47,582 bases of DNA from contig NZ_JJML01000017.1 in NCBI RefSeq assembly GCF_000775285.1, positions 170,132-217,713 of the forward strand. The letters are read 5' to 3'. Both the position numbers and the translations under genes were made by a program. The notes under the pieces are model-generated. The model saw only the letters and a program-made list of their open reading frames with translations. It was not told the origin of the DNA and did not search any database. Positions 35,791-45,305 of this stretch are shown piece after piece; within the stretch, counting starts at the first letter, position 1, and the number at the start of each line of letters is the position of its first letter. Source of the DNA: Neosynechococcus sphagnicola sy1. GTDB lineage: Bacteria; Cyanobacteriota; Cyanobacteriia; Neosynechococcales; Neosynechococcaceae.

Positions 35791-36528
35791 ATGCAACGAA
35801 TACCTTCCCGACGGTCAGAGGCTGGCTTCACCCTCATTGAGGCGTTAATTGCAACGTTTATTTTAGGAATTGTTGGCCTGACCCTGTTCCCAGCCATTGC
35901 CATGACCGTGATGACTCGAGGTCAGAATCAGAAGGCAGAGCTAGCTTTGCAAGTGGCTCAGGGCGAAGTGAATCGGATTCGTTTGCTAGTGGAACGGGGA
36001 GATTTAACCTATTCAGAGTTAAATCCTCAGCTACCGCCCATCGCCTCTCAAACAACCCCCCAGAGTGTACCCGCCCCCTCTGGAACTACCTCGACGTTAA
36101 CCTACTTAGACACAACCTGCCTCCCTGCCTCAACATCCACCAGTTGGTGCATGGTGAAGCACCCCGTCAGTGGGGATATTGTTTTGGGCATTCAGACGTT
36201 TCGAGTGAATACGGTAACAGACAGTGTCACCAGTCTGCCAATGTCGATGAGCATTGGGGTACGAGTTTATGACATCAATGCCCTGAAAGCAGGTACCTTA
36301 GAATCTCCCCCCGTGGCCAATGCGACCTTAGGTTTATCCACCAATCAGAGCCGGATCGAACCTGGTTCAGGAGGGCGGCGGCCTCTGATCACGTTATACG
36401 CCCCCATCGTTCGCAGTGATTTTCCGGGTAATAACGACACCTTATCTCCCAGATATTCTTCTTTGAAAAACTACTGTGATCTTGAAAAACAGAGACTAGG
36501 GCTGACCTTTACTTGTCCAACAAAGTAG
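35791..36528 (+). CDS. hpsB: HpsB-like pseudopilin
   Basis: The 245-aa protein begins with a type IV pilin/pseudopilin leader: short basic peptide, cleavage at Gly12-Phe13 (EAG-FTLIEALIATFILGIVGLTLFPAIAMT), Glu at +5 (Glu17), and a hydrophobic helix. It would be cut by prepilin peptidase and assembled in the inner membrane. The rest is a small globular domain with a disulfide-capable CLPASTSTSWC. It follows hpsA by 27 bp, the hps gene order, and is taken as HpsB on that basis and on its leader. Confidence 0.75.
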   Translation: MQRIPSRRSEAGFTLIEALIATFILGIVGLTLFPAIAMTVMTRGQNQKAELALQVAQGEVNRIRLLVERGDLTYSELNPQLPPIASQTTPQSVPAPSGTTSTLTYLDTTCLPASTSTSWCMVKHPVSGDIVLGIQTFRVNTVTDSVTSLPMSMSIGVRVYDINALKAGTLESPPVANATLGLSTNQSRIEPGSGGRRPLITLYAPIVRSDFPGNNDTLSPRYSSLKNYCDLEKQRLGLTFTCPTK

Positions 36529-36543
36529 CATTGATTTGAGGTT

Positions 36544-37659
36544 ATGAACCATTTAATTACCAGATACCTTGCAGTCTATTGGGGCAGGCTTCGGCGACGA
36601 GGCACCCTGGGGTTCACCCTCATAGAACTTTTGGTTGCTGGCTTGGTAGCCGCAATTTTGACTGGGGCAATGCTCTCAATGGTGGTGGAGTTGATGCAAA
36701 ATGATCGGCGGGATTTTGCCCGTACCGAAGTTCAGCGAGAAATGGCTCAAGCTCTCGATTTTATTGCCTCTGATCTGCGGCAAGCGATTTATATCTACGA
36801 ACCAGGGTGTGTGAATGCCACAGCCTCTGCTACCAACTGCCCAAGCCGTAGCATTGTAGTCGGAGCCACCACCAATTATCTGGCTTCTTTAGCCTCGACC
36901 ATCAACCTACCCAGCTCGGGTGCCGCTAAAGTGATTCCGGTCGTGGCTTTTTGGAAACTGGATAAAGTCCCCTATGTGGATAGCCCCACTGGCGATGAGA
37001 ATCTGCCCACCACGGCTCAATGTACAGCCTTTGCCCCCAACCCCGCCACAGCCACAACGGCCCAGAATCTTCAGCGGTCTGAATGTGAAGCCCTCAGAAT
37101 TGTCCAAAATGCCTACACCTTAGTGGTCTATGCCTTGGTGCCAGATAATTCCACCACAGACCCCTCTAGGCTCTGGGAGGGGCCAGCCTTTCTGCGTCGC
37201 TATCAGTTGCAGCAATATCCGTCTGGTGGTGTGGCAACCCTCACCAAAAATTACACCACCGACCCTGATTCCAGCTTTAGAAAGTGGCCTTGTTCTGAAA
37301 GCGGCGGCACTATCACCTGTGAATCATTGGCAATGGAATCGCCCATTACCGTGGTTGACTATGTTGACTACGATATTGCGACGGCACCTGTCACCTGTGC
37401 AACCAGTTATACCCTAAGTGGTCAGCAGTTTGCAGATGCATCAGCACTGATCAATAGCAATTTCTATGCCTGTGTCAGAAGTCCTGTAGAAGACAGGAAT
37501 ATTGGTCTGGTTCAGGATGCCATCCTATACCTGCGGGGGAATGCCTTGACACGGGCTAATTTTTCTCAAGCCAGTACGGCCCAACAACCGCTTTACAAAC
37601 CCAGTGTGCAAACCCAAGCCCAAGCTCGCAGTGTCTTTCAACGAACCCCACCTAATTAA
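36544..37659 (+). CDS. hpsC: HpsC-like pseudopilin
   Basis: The 371-aa protein has a prepilin site at Gly23-Phe24 (TLG-FTLIELLVAGLVAAILTGAMLSMV) with Glu28 at +5, then QREMAQALDFIASDLRQAIYIY, the amphipathic segment typical of PulJ/GspJ-type minor pseudopilins. A long Cys-containing globular domain follows. GspJ-like proteins sit at the pseudopilus tip. It begins 15 bp after hpsB and is named HpsC by order and type. Confidence 0.75.
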   Translation: MNHLITRYLAVYWGRLRRRGTLGFTLIELLVAGLVAAILTGAMLSMVVELMQNDRRDFARTEVQREMAQALDFIASDLRQAIYIYEPGCVNATASATNCPSRSIVVGATTNYLASLASTINLPSSGAAKVIPVVAFWKLDKVPYVDSPTGDENLPTTAQCTAFAPNPATATTAQNLQRSECEALRIVQNAYTLVVYALVPDNSTTDPSRLWEGPAFLRRYQLQQYPSGGVATLTKNYTTDPDSSFRKWPCSESGGTITCESLAMESPITVVDYVDYDIATAPVTCATSYTLSGQQFADASALINSNFYACVRSPVEDRNIGLVQDAILYLRGNALTRANFSQASTAQQPLYKPSVQTQAQARSVFQRTPPN

Positions 37660-37661
37660 GT

Positions 37662-37685
37662 GTGGATAACTCAGTGGATAACTCA
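37662..37685 (+). repeat. Exact tandem 12-bp duplication
   Basis: GTGGATAACTCA occurs twice in a row (37662-37673, 37674-37685), directly after the hpsC stop and before the preferred hpsD start at 37699. If a GTG at 37660 were used, the repeat would encode WITQWITH at the N-terminus. Confidence 0.9.
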
Positions 37686-37698
37686 TTTTTTAGCTGTT

Positions 37699-38235
37699 AT
37701 GAAAAACTCTACTTCGGGATACACCTTAACTGAGATTATGATCACGCTAGTTGTGATGGGTGTTTTGTCTGCCCTAGTCACGCCTAGTCTATTTGCCCTG
37801 CTCACACGGCAGCAGCTAAATAGTGCCCAAGCCAATGCCTTAAATGTAATCAGGCAAGCGCAATCAACGGCCAAGCAGAGTTCACAAAAGGTACAAGCTT
37901 GTTTTCGCACCAGTAGTACCAATGGGGTTGAGTACCAGGTACAAACCGTTGCCCAACCAGAGGTTGCTGCGAATAACTGCATGGGCGCTTGGCAGACCCT
38001 GGTTACAGGGGGGACTAACATTCAGGTCGATGCCACCAATAGCTCTATGACCCTGCGAAATAGCTATCGGAGTATTCGCTTTCAAGACGATGGTTGGGTA
38101 GATGGCTCAATGGGGAGAATTACCTTCATCCCCAAAACTAGAACCATGCCTAGGCGTTGTGTTTGGGTTTCAACCCTGATCGGCACCATGCGAACGGCTG
38201 GCGACGATGGCTCCTCTGATGCCAATTGCACCTAA
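37699..38235 (+). CDS. hpsD: HpsD-like/GspH-type pseudopilin
   Basis: Start MKNSTSGYTLTEIMITLVVMG gives 178 aa with a pseudopilin leader: Gly7-Tyr8, Glu12 at +5, then the hydrophobic helix VVMGVLSALVTPSLFALL. The layout (one helix, RQQLNSAQANALNVIRQAQSTAKQSSQKV, and a beta-rich C-terminus ending near SIRFQDDGWVDGSMGRITFIP) is that of GspH/FimT minor pseudopilins. The in-frame GTG at 37660 would put 13 extra residues before the leader and is less likely. It is the fourth gene of the hps set. Its TAA overlaps the ATG of the following aldo/keto reductase (TAATG). Confidence 0.65.
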   Translation: MKNSTSGYTLTEIMITLVVMGVLSALVTPSLFALLTRQQLNSAQANALNVIRQAQSTAKQSSQKVQACFRTSSTNGVEYQVQTVAQPEVAANNCMGAWQTLVTGGTNIQVDATNSSMTLRNSYRSIRFQDDGWVDGSMGRITFIPKTRTMPRRCVWVSTLIGTMRTAGDDGSSDANCT

Positions 38236-39185
38236 TGGAACCACGCAAACTGGGGACGACGGATATTTTGATCACTCCCATCTTGATGGGAACTTGGCAG
38301 GCTGGAAAACGGGGGTGGGTTGGGATTGAAGACTCAGAGACGGTGCAGGCCATTCGCACCGCTTTTGATTGCGGCATTACCACCATTGATACAGCTGAGG
38401 TTTATGGCGAGGGTCACTCTGAGCAGATGGTGGCAGCAGCACTTTCAACAGTCCGCAATCAGGTCGTTTATGCCACCAAGGTATTTCCTACCCATTTAAA
38501 GTTCGATCAGGTCCTTCAAGCCTGCGATCGCTCTCTGAAAAATCTCAAGACCGACTATATCGATCTGTATCAAATTCACTGGCCGACCGGAGCCTTCGGC
38601 GCAGAAATCGTTCCTATTTCTGAAACCATGACAGCTCTGAATACCTTGAAGCAACAGGGCAAAATTCGAGCGATCGGGGTCTCTAATTTCTCCTGTGAAC
38701 AACTGGCGGAAGCGTCACAATATGGGCGAATTGATAGTCTGCAACCCTCCTATTCTTTGTTTTGGCGGCAGGTGGAGCAAGCGTCGGTTGCCTACTGCGT
38801 TGAACACCAAATTTCCATTCTGGCGTATTCTTCCTTGGCTCAGGGGTTATTGACCGGGCGCTTTGGGCGAGGGCATCAATTTCCTCCTGAAGATAACCGG
38901 GCGGCGAACAAACTTTTCCAGGGCGAGAATATGGAACGGGCGCAACAAGCCCTGGAAAAATTGCGTCCGATTGCCCAGCGCCATCACACAACTCTGGGAA
39001 ATTTAGCGCTGGCCTGGTTAATTGCCCAGCCCCAAACCCAGGCGATTGTGGGTGCCAGGGCAGCGGATCAAGTGCGAGAAAATGCTCTGGCAGTAACCGT
39101 AGATTTAAATGCGGAAGACTTAGCAGCCATTGATGCCATTGGGCGGCTAGTCACCGATCCCCTGGACGATAACCCAGTGAAGTGA
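38235..39185 (+). CDS. Aldo/keto reductase
   Basis: The 316-aa protein is a complete NAD(P)H-dependent AKR barrel with the catalytic tetrad Asp52, Tyr57 (IDTAEVYGEG), Lys82 (YATKVF) and His115 (LYQIHWP). Cofactor and binding motifs GVSNFSCEQLAEA and LAYSSLAQGLLTGRFG are present. AKRs of this type reduce carbonyls or sugars to alcohols; the substrate is unknown. Its ATG overlaps the hpsD stop by one base, so it is translationally coupled to the hps operon. This may be functional or an accident of gene order. Confidence 0.9.
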   Translation: MEPRKLGTTDILITPILMGTWQAGKRGWVGIEDSETVQAIRTAFDCGITTIDTAEVYGEGHSEQMVAAALSTVRNQVVYATKVFPTHLKFDQVLQACDRSLKNLKTDYIDLYQIHWPTGAFGAEIVPISETMTALNTLKQQGKIRAIGVSNFSCEQLAEASQYGRIDSLQPSYSLFWRQVEQASVAYCVEHQISILAYSSLAQGLLTGRFGRGHQFPPEDNRAANKLFQGENMERAQQALEKLRPIAQRHHTTLGNLALAWLIAQPQTQAIVGARAADQVRENALAVTVDLNAEDLAAIDAIGRLVTDPLDDNPVK

Positions 39186-39206
39186 AGTAGGTAAGGCCCA
39201 AGGGCG

Positions 39207-40517
39207 CTATAGCAACCGCAGCTGTCCTTGGGGTTCTGAGTCGGAGCTTGTTGCTAGGGTTGGGCTAACGGTAACCGATGCCACCTCGGGTTTGTCGTCG
39301 ATGCTGGCATCCGTCAATAGATGCTGAGCTGCTTCCAGGAGATCGGTAGCAATATCTTGTAAATCTTCACGACTTGCTAAATAAGTCTTCAGGGCTTCTA
39401 GGGGGTCGAGGCTGCTGTCAGCTCCGAGTTCAGGCAGTCGCGATCGCGCCAGTTGACTGATCAATTCCGGTTGGATCGTGTAACTGTGCGCCGAACTTAG
39501 CGCTTGATGGAGCAGTGCTGTGTCCACTTGATCCAACTGCTCAGTGCGAAGGCGATAGATTAGCCGCACCACTGCGGATTCAATTTGGTCGGGCTTTAAG
39601 GCTGCCATCAATGCGGCCTGGGGATCGGCAACATCGGAGACATCCACCTCAACGGTGTGGAAGCTGCGGACGGAGAGGGGGCAAAACTCTAACTGGGTCT
39701 GCCCCTGCCCTAAATGAATCAGCATAAAGCCCTTATCCTCTTGGGCTTCACTGAAGTCAACCCGCTCAATGCTGCCGGGGTAAACAACGGGGGGCTGCTC
39801 ACAGAGAATTTGATGCCGGTGGACATGACCTAGGGCCACGTAGTCAAAGCAGGGGCGGGTCAGCAAGGACAGCGGAATTGTAAACCCCTTGCCCACGGCC
39901 AGAAAGCGTTCAGCACCATAACGAGCCGTATCTGCCATTAAATGCGCCAGTAGGACGGTGGGAATATCGGGATCAAGCTGCCGAATTTCTCCCTCCAGCG
40001 CCACTCGCAGTCGCTCAATCAAGAGCTGGTTGACCTCCCCCAGGGACAGTCCCTCGGTTTCGGGGCGGGTGAGGAGCGTCGAACGGGTTAACCAAGGGAG
40101 TGTCATTACCTGCACCGGGCCATGGGAGGTCTGGATGCAATAGGTGTGCAGGCGATCGCCAACCATAAATCCTGGTACCCCTAAGGTGCGATAGATACAT
40201 AGACTCGCTCCCCCCTGCCCCTGGGAATGCTGATCATGGTTGCCGACGAGCAGGACGGTGGGGATCTGAGCATCTGCAAGGCGACGGAACTGACTGGCAA
40301 ATGCTTCTTGAACGACGGGGGGAGGGGTGGCATCAGGGAAGGCATCGCCCCCAAACAACACCAGATCAACAGGCTCGGCAATGGCGCGATCGATGCACTG
40401 TCCCAAGGTGGCGACAAAATCCTCTAGGCGAGTATTCAGCCCTGTGGCAGGGTTGATGCGCCCGTGGATAAAGCCACTACCCAAGTGAATATCAGAGAGA
40501 TGCAGGATTTTAATCAT
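39207..40517 (-). CDS. sbcD: SbcD-like DNA exonuclease, metallophosphoesterase
   Basis: The 436-aa protein has the SbcD/Mre11 two-metal site: ILHLSDIHLG (Asp9, His11), LVLFGGDAFPD (Asp58), VLLVGNHDQHSQG (Asn93, His94), the later LLAHLMAD, and ALGHVHRHQILCEQP. SbcD with its ATPase partner SbcC nicks and trims DNA hairpins and protein-blocked ends. No sbcC is adjacent; in cyanobacteria the genes are often apart. The C-terminal ~120 residues are a capping-like region with an acidic tail. Start MIKILHLSD is directly at the first motif. Confidence 0.85.
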   Translation of the reverse strand: MIKILHLSDIHLGSGFIHGRINPATGLNTRLEDFVATLGQCIDRAIAEPVDLVLFGGDAFPDATPPPVVQEAFASQFRRLADAQIPTVLLVGNHDQHSQGQGGASLCIYRTLGVPGFMVGDRLHTYCIQTSHGPVQVMTLPWLTRSTLLTRPETEGLSLGEVNQLLIERLRVALEGEIRQLDPDIPTVLLAHLMADTARYGAERFLAVGKGFTIPLSLLTRPCFDYVALGHVHRHQILCEQPPVVYPGSIERVDFSEAQEDKGFMLIHLGQGQTQLEFCPLSVRSFHTVEVDVSDVADPQAALMAALKPDQIESAVVRLIYRLRTEQLDQVDTALLHQALSSAHSYTIQPELISQLARSRLPELGADSSLDPLEALKTYLASREDLQDIATDLLEAAQHLLTDASIDDKPEVASVTVSPTLATSSDSEPQGQLRLL

Positions 40518-40563
40518 GGCAACCGGAGAACAAACCCCTTGGGGGACTTGACAGATAAATTGG

Positions 40564-41781
40564 CTAGGTACCCGGTTTCAAGGCCCAAGCTAAAAAGCGC
40601 TCCGTATAGTAAAGAGCCAACTGATTACTGGGACCATTAAACACCGCATCAAAGGCATGTTCGGCCCAGGGTATTTCTAGGAATACCGTGGTGTTGCCCG
40701 CTGCCTGCAATTCCTCTGATAAGTGTTGACCAAATCTCGCCTCGACGACATGATCGTGCCCCCCGTAAACCAGCAATGTGGGCGGTAACTGGGATCTAAC
40801 CCAATGGATGGGGGAAGCCTGCTGGAACGCTAGGGGAAATTCTGGAGGCGATCCGCCGATGAATGTTCGGAGGATGGCTTGGGCTCCCATGGGATCAGGT
40901 TTGGGCAGATCGTAGTATCCTTTGGCCAGATCTACGGGGCCATAGTAACTCACCACTGCCTGTACGGGGAAAGTCGAGGGCTGATAAGCGGCCAGCATCG
41001 CTAGGTGGGCTCCGGCAGACCAACCCATGAGGGCGAGGCGCTGGGTATCAATTTCGAGGGCGATCGCGTGGTCATGGATAAATCCCAGCGCCGCCTGAAT
41101 ATCCTCTAACTGAGCCGGAAAATGAAATCTGGGAGCATGTCGGTAGGAAACCGCGACCACGGTGTAGCCTTGATTTGCCATGTAACGGCTAAACGGCTGA
41201 TTCTGGCTGGGACTGCCCCGCTGCCATGCGCCCCCGTAGATAACGACAATGGCCGGATAGAGACCCACGTCATCGGGATGGTAAACATCCAGTTTTAAGG
41301 GCTGGTGATCGGGGGCTGCAAACTCTATGCCCAGGGTCTCTCGCCCGGTTGGTATGGCAATGCCAGTGAAGGCTGTTTGGAACTGAAACGGCTGCGATCG
41401 CAGCTTGGACACCACCTGGTGAGGAATTTTCCAGGCATAGTCAGCCCCCAGCGATCGCTGCATTACCAGGTTGGCATGGTCAATCACCCCAGGTAGTTGC
41501 ACCAAGGGGACAGCACTCCAGATCACCGCCACCAGACTCAACCCCAAACTCAGACGTAGCCATCCCATCTGTTGCCAGCCTAACAGCTGACATCCTAGGA
41601 ACGACAGCACCATGACCAACAGATTCAGCCCCAGCAACCAGGGACTCAACTCTGGGGCACCCACGGCCAAGGGGAGGAGCCACTCGGTGGGTGCTGGGAT
41701 CACAATCCAAAGGCTGAGCAGGAACCCGAAGACAGCCAGCAAACAGAGGCAGAGAGCAACACTCGTGGGCAGTAAGTTCAT
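40564..41781 (-). CDS. Alpha/beta hydrolase with an N-terminal membrane region
   Basis: About three membrane helices fill residues 5-100 (ALCLCLLAVFGFLLSLWIVI, SPWLLGLNLLVMVLSFLGC, RLSLGLSLVAVIWSAV). An esterase/lipase domain follows: oxyanion YGGAWQRGSP (182-191), YRHAPRFHFPAQLEDIQAAL, nucleophile elbow GWSAGAH (Ser255), VYGGHDHVVEARFG (acid Asp) and WAEHAFDAVF (His). This is the layout of BD-FAE-type carboxylesterases. The membrane anchor suggests a periplasm-facing or membrane-bound enzyme; the substrate is unknown. It lies just upstream of sbcD on the same strand. Confidence 0.85.
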   Translation of the reverse strand: MNLLPTSVALCLCLLAVFGFLLSLWIVIPAPTEWLLPLAVGAPELSPWLLGLNLLVMVLSFLGCQLLGWQQMGWLRLSLGLSLVAVIWSAVPLVQLPGVIDHANLVMQRSLGADYAWKIPHQVVSKLRSQPFQFQTAFTGIAIPTGRETLGIEFAAPDHQPLKLDVYHPDDVGLYPAIVVIYGGAWQRGSPSQNQPFSRYMANQGYTVVAVSYRHAPRFHFPAQLEDIQAALGFIHDHAIALEIDTQRLALMGWSAGAHLAMLAAYQPSTFPVQAVVSYYGPVDLAKGYYDLPKPDPMGAQAILRTFIGGSPPEFPLAFQQASPIHWVRSQLPPTLLVYGGHDHVVEARFGQHLSEELQAAGNTTVFLEIPWAEHAFDAVFNGPSNQLALYYTERFLAWALKPGT

Positions 41782-41799
41782 CAGGGGAAAATTTGCAGG

Positions 41800-42634
41800 T
41801 TACGGCAGCCAGGGGTACTGGCGGAAATTAGGAGGACGTTTTTCCAGAAAGGCTTGTTTGCCCTCCGATCCCTCTGCGGTCATGTAGTAGAGCAGGGTGG
41901 CGTTGCCGGCCAGTTCCTGTAACCCAGCTTGGCCATCACAGTCAGCATTGAAGGCTGATTTGAGACAACGAATGGCGATCGGGCTTTTGTCGAGGATCTC
42001 CCGTGCCCACTGTACCCCTTCCGCCTCTAACTGCTCCACGGCTACGATGCAGTTGACCAGTCCCATGGCTTCCGCTTCAGCCGCTGTGTACTGGCGACAG
42101 AGGTACCAGATTTCTCGGGCTTTCTTTTGACCGACAACCCGTGCGAGGTAGCTGGCTCCAAAGCCCCCATCAAAACTGCCGACCTTAGGACCTGTTTGGC
42201 CAAAAATTGCATTTTCTGCGGCGATCGTTAAGTCACAGACTAAATGCAAGACATGCCCACCCCCGGATGGCGTAACCAGCCACTAGGGCAATCACCACCT
42301 TCGGCATGGAGCGAATTAGGCGTTGGAGATCCAGGACATTCAATCGCGGCACACCCTCGCGATCCACGTAGCCTGCCTGCCCCCGGACACTCTGATCCCC
42401 CCCGGAACAAAAGGCATACTTGCCATCGGTATGGGGGCCAGCGCCCGTGAGTAAGACAACGCCGATGCGACCATCTTCCCGAGCATTGCTAAAGGCATCA
42501 TAGAGTTCCGTAATCGTTTCGGGTCGGAAGGCATTGCGTTTGTGAGGGCGATTGATCGTAATTTTGGCGATGCCGTCTGCCTTGTGATAAAGAATATCTT
42601 CGTAGGTTTTCGCAACCTGCCATGCAACTTCCAT
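41800..42634 (-). CDS. menB: 1,4-dihydroxy-2-naphthoyl-CoA synthase (one apparent frameshift)
   Basis: MenB closes the naphthoquinone ring in phylloquinone/menaquinone synthesis (o-succinylbenzoyl-CoA to DHNA-CoA). Two frame pieces join into one crotonase: [18 protein letters not shown], the oxyanion [15 protein letters not shown], then [44 protein letters not shown] and [24 protein letters not shown], ending FRQYPWLP. The surplus base lies at 42265-42266; removing it restores AIGGGH and gives 277 aa, the normal length. MenF at 45.3-46.8 kb belongs to the same pathway. Confidence 0.93.
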
Positions 42635-42658
42635 AGGAGCCTCTATTTTGAATTTCGC

Positions 42659-43645
42659 CTAGCGATGGGTCAGATCGGCTAGGGCAGCCGTGCCGCGACG
42701 GTCTCCCCCCGTGTTAGGGTGGCGAGAAATTTCGTAGGTGAGAAAATCGTAGGCCATCTCCGTATGGGGAAAAATAGCCCGGGCTTCTGCCAACAGATCC
42801 CCCAGTTCTAGGGCATTGCCAGGGGCATAGCGGGGACTGAAATGGGTCATGATTAATTGCTGTACCTGGGCAGCCAATGCCACTTGAGCCGCCATGGTTG
42901 AGGTGGAGTGGAGGCGTTGATAGGCTAACGCTGCATCCTGGTGGGCAAAGGTGGCTTCGTGAATCAAAACATCCACCCCCGCAGCCAGTTCTACCGCCTC
43001 GTCACAGTAGATGGTATCGGTGCAGTAGGCGAGCTTCCGCCCCACCTGGGTGGGGCCACAAAGATCCCGACCCTGAACTTTACGCCCATCGGGCAAGGTA
43101 ATTTGTTCTCCGCGCTTGAGTTTGCCGTAGAGGGGACCAAAGGGTATTCCCAGAGCTGCGGCTTGATCAGCGTCAAAATGGCCGGGGCGATCCTTTTCTT
43201 CAATCCGGTAACCAAAGGCCGGGACGCGATGTTTTAAGGGGCCACAACGGACTCGAAATTCTTCATCCTCAAAGAGGAGACCCGGTTGAACCGTATGAAC
43301 CTTGATCGGGTACGAAAAGTGGGTTTGGGAGTAACGGCCACAGGCTCGCAGATAGTCATCCAATCCTGGGGGGCCATAGATATCAATGCGATTGGGGTTG
43401 CCCGCCAGACCGCAACTGGCTAAGAGGCCCATCAGCCCAAAGATGTGATCCCCGTGCATGTGGGTAATGAAGATGCGGGTGATCTGACTGATTTTGATCT
43501 CACTGTGGAGCACCTGATGTTGGGTGCCTTCTCCACAGTCCAAGAGCCAAACCTCTGCCCGTTGGGGCAATCGCAGGGCAATACTCGAGACATTGCGCGA
43601 TCGCGTGGGCACCCCTGAACTAGTTCCGAGAAAAGTAATTTGCAA
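42659..43645 (-). CDS. rnz: Ribonuclease Z (tRNA 3'-endonuclease)
   Basis: RNase Z removes the 3' trailer from tRNA precursors. The 328-aa protein is a complete metallo-beta-lactamase-fold enzyme: [35 protein letters not shown], the zinc motif [11 protein letters not shown] (His62, His64, Asp66, His67), [15 protein letters not shown], the HEATF motif [12 protein letters not shown], and MTHFSPRYA. The length is that of the short bacterial form. It is upstream of menB on the same strand with a 25-bp gap. Confidence 0.96.
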   Translation of the reverse strand: MQITFLGTSSGVPTRSRNVSSIALRLPQRAEVWLLDCGEGTQHQVLHSEIKISQITRIFITHMHGDHIFGLMGLLASCGLAGNPNRIDIYGPPGLDDYLRACGRYSQTHFSYPIKVHTVQPGLLFEDEEFRVRCGPLKHRVPAFGYRIEEKDRPGHFDADQAAALGIPFGPLYGKLKRGEQITLPDGRKVQGRDLCGPTQVGRKLAYCTDTIYCDEAVELAAGVDVLIHEATFAHQDAALAYQRLHSTSTMAAQVALAAQVQQLIMTHFSPRYAPGNALELGDLLAEARAIFPHTEMAYDFLTYEISRHPNTGGDRRGTAALADLTHR

Positions 43646-43692
43646 AACTCAGCAACCTACGGCAAAATTCTGGAGTCATTGACATTGCTTCA

Positions 43693-43708
43693 CCTATGGT
43701 GACATAGG
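43693..43708. promoter_or_regulatory. Small inverted repeat upstream of rnz
   Basis: CCTATG-GTGA-CATAGG is a perfect 6-bp dyad about 50 bp ahead of the minus-strand rnz start, in the shared promoter region with the SpoIID-type gene. A role as an operator is only a possibility. Confidence 0.3.
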
Positions 43709-43843
43709 ACGCGAAGGAAGACTGACTGGATTGTAATTTGTGGTTGTATCGCCATGGCTACAAAGCTTTGGGCAATGGTATATCAGGTAGCCTCCTGGAA
43801 TCGGCGTTTGACAGTTTGAGTATGCTCTCAGCTGCCTGACCAG

Positions 43844-43863
43844 AGCTATGTGTAGCTATGTGT
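43844..43863. repeat. Exact tandem 10-bp duplication
   Basis: AGCTATGTGT is repeated head-to-tail upstream of the SpoIID-type gene. Probably a slippage duplication. Confidence 0.85.
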
Positions 43864-43918
43864 AAGGATTCGTGACCTTCGTTCAATGTTTTGGCTGTGA
43901 GGAGAGGACTTGCTAATC

Positions 43919-45134
43919 ATGTTAACGACTGCCAAACTGAGATCCCATCAGACCTCACCGGGGCAAAAATTTCTCGGGTTTCTCAAGTCTCCATTAATAC
44001 TAGGACGCCAGAGCTGGCTGACCGCTCTGATCTGGATGTTGGTGGTTCTCCCTGCCCAAGCGGCACTGGAGTTGCGGGTTGCCATTCAAGAGGGGGCTAG
44101 CCAGGTAAAAGTGGGTAGTTCCACCCCCGCGATTGTACGGGATAGTGCGGGTAAACCCTTAGGGCAAATTGCTGCCATGGATGCCTTTAATGCCCAACTG
44201 TCTGGAGGCATTGTGCGCCTGGAGCGCTGGCAGTCGCGGCGGCTTTGGGTTGAACCGTTCCCAGGGAGGATATGTCTATATTGGCGATCGCTGGTATCGA
44301 GGACGAACCTTACTGCTGCCAACGGCTGGGGGCTTAGATGCCATTAACTATGTGGATTTGGAGCAGTACTTATACAGTGTGATCGGAGCTGAGATGGGCA
44401 TCAACTGGCCCCAGGAAGCCCTGAAGGCTCAGGCCGTGGCTTCTCGATCCTATGCCCTGCAAAAACGCCAAACCGAAGGCAATGCCCTGTTCGATCTCGG
44501 TGATACAGTTGCTTGGCAAGTTTATAAAGGGGTGGCCACAGAATCTCCCAGTACCCAAGCGGCGGTGAATGCCACCCAGGGGCAAGTCCTCAGCTATGGA
44601 GGCAGAATTATTCAAGCGGTATTCCATTCCTCCTCGGGAGGGCACACCGAAAACGTCGAGGATGTATGGTCTCGCCCCCTGCCCTACCTGCGTGGTGTTC
44701 CGGACTATGATCAGGGGTCTCCCGTCTTTCAATGGATGCAAACCTTCTCCCGGGATCAAATCAGCCAACGGATTTCTGGTGTCGGACGCGTGATCTCCGT
44801 TACCCCCGCCCGAGTTTCGCCAACGGGACGACTAATTAGTGTGCGCGTCATGGGGGACAGAGGGACACGGGTGATCGATGCGGATGCGGTGCGGAGTGCC
44901 CTGGGTTTGAAAAGCACCTGGTTTAAGGTCACCCCCCTATTTGATCCAGTTGCCAGCGCGGGCAGTTTACAGTCTGTACCCAAGGGGTTTCAGATCAATG
45001 GCCGGGGTTTCGGCCATGGTCTCGGAATGAGCCAGTGGGGGGCCTATAACCTGTCCAAGCAGGGCTACACCTACCAGCAGATTCTGGCTCACTACTACCA
45101 GAACACTCAGCTCGCCCAGATTGATGTCCGTTAA
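43919..45134 (+). CDS. SpoIID/LytB-domain protein, exported (one apparent frameshift)
   Basis: Start ATG at 43919 follows GAGGAGAGG. A signal-like helix (WLTALIWMLVVLPAQAALELRVAI) precedes the mature part. Across a surplus base at 44258-44262 the frame continues SQGGYVYIGDRWYRGRTLLLP, then the SpoIID core YSVIGAEMGINWPQEALKAQAVASRSYALQKRQ, FHSSSGGHTENVEDVWSRPLPYLRGVPD, and GRGFGHGLGMSQWGAYNLSKQGYTYQQILAHYY. Corrected length is 404 aa. SpoIID in Bacillus is a peptidoglycan lytic transglycosylase; in cyanobacteria this domain is periplasmic and presumably remodels peptidoglycan. The catalytic Glu of the GAEMGINWP-type motif is present. Confidence 0.88.
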
Positions 45135-45146
45135 CGCAACGATAAA

Positions 45147-45230
45147 TGCGGAACCGGGGACTTGAACCCCGAAGGCATTGCTGCCACTAGAACCTGAATC
45201 TAGCGCGTCTACCAATTCCGCCAGTTCCGC
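45147..45230 (-). tRNA. trnL-CAG: tRNA-Leu (anticodon CAG)
   Basis: The minus strand folds as an 84-nt class II tRNA. The 7-bp acceptor GCGGAAC/GTTCCGC has A73. The D-arm contains GGTAGA, the anticodon stem CTAGA/TCTAG surrounds loop TTCAGGT with anticodon CAG, a variable arm and the T-arm GGGGTTCAAGTCCCC follow. CCA is not encoded. It reads leucine CUG codons. Confidence 0.95.
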
Positions 45231-45305
45231 AGGTCGCGATTAATACCGCGATCTCTAATAATCTTGCCAAAGGTAGGCTTTGTCAATATTTTTTGCCAGA
45301 TGATT

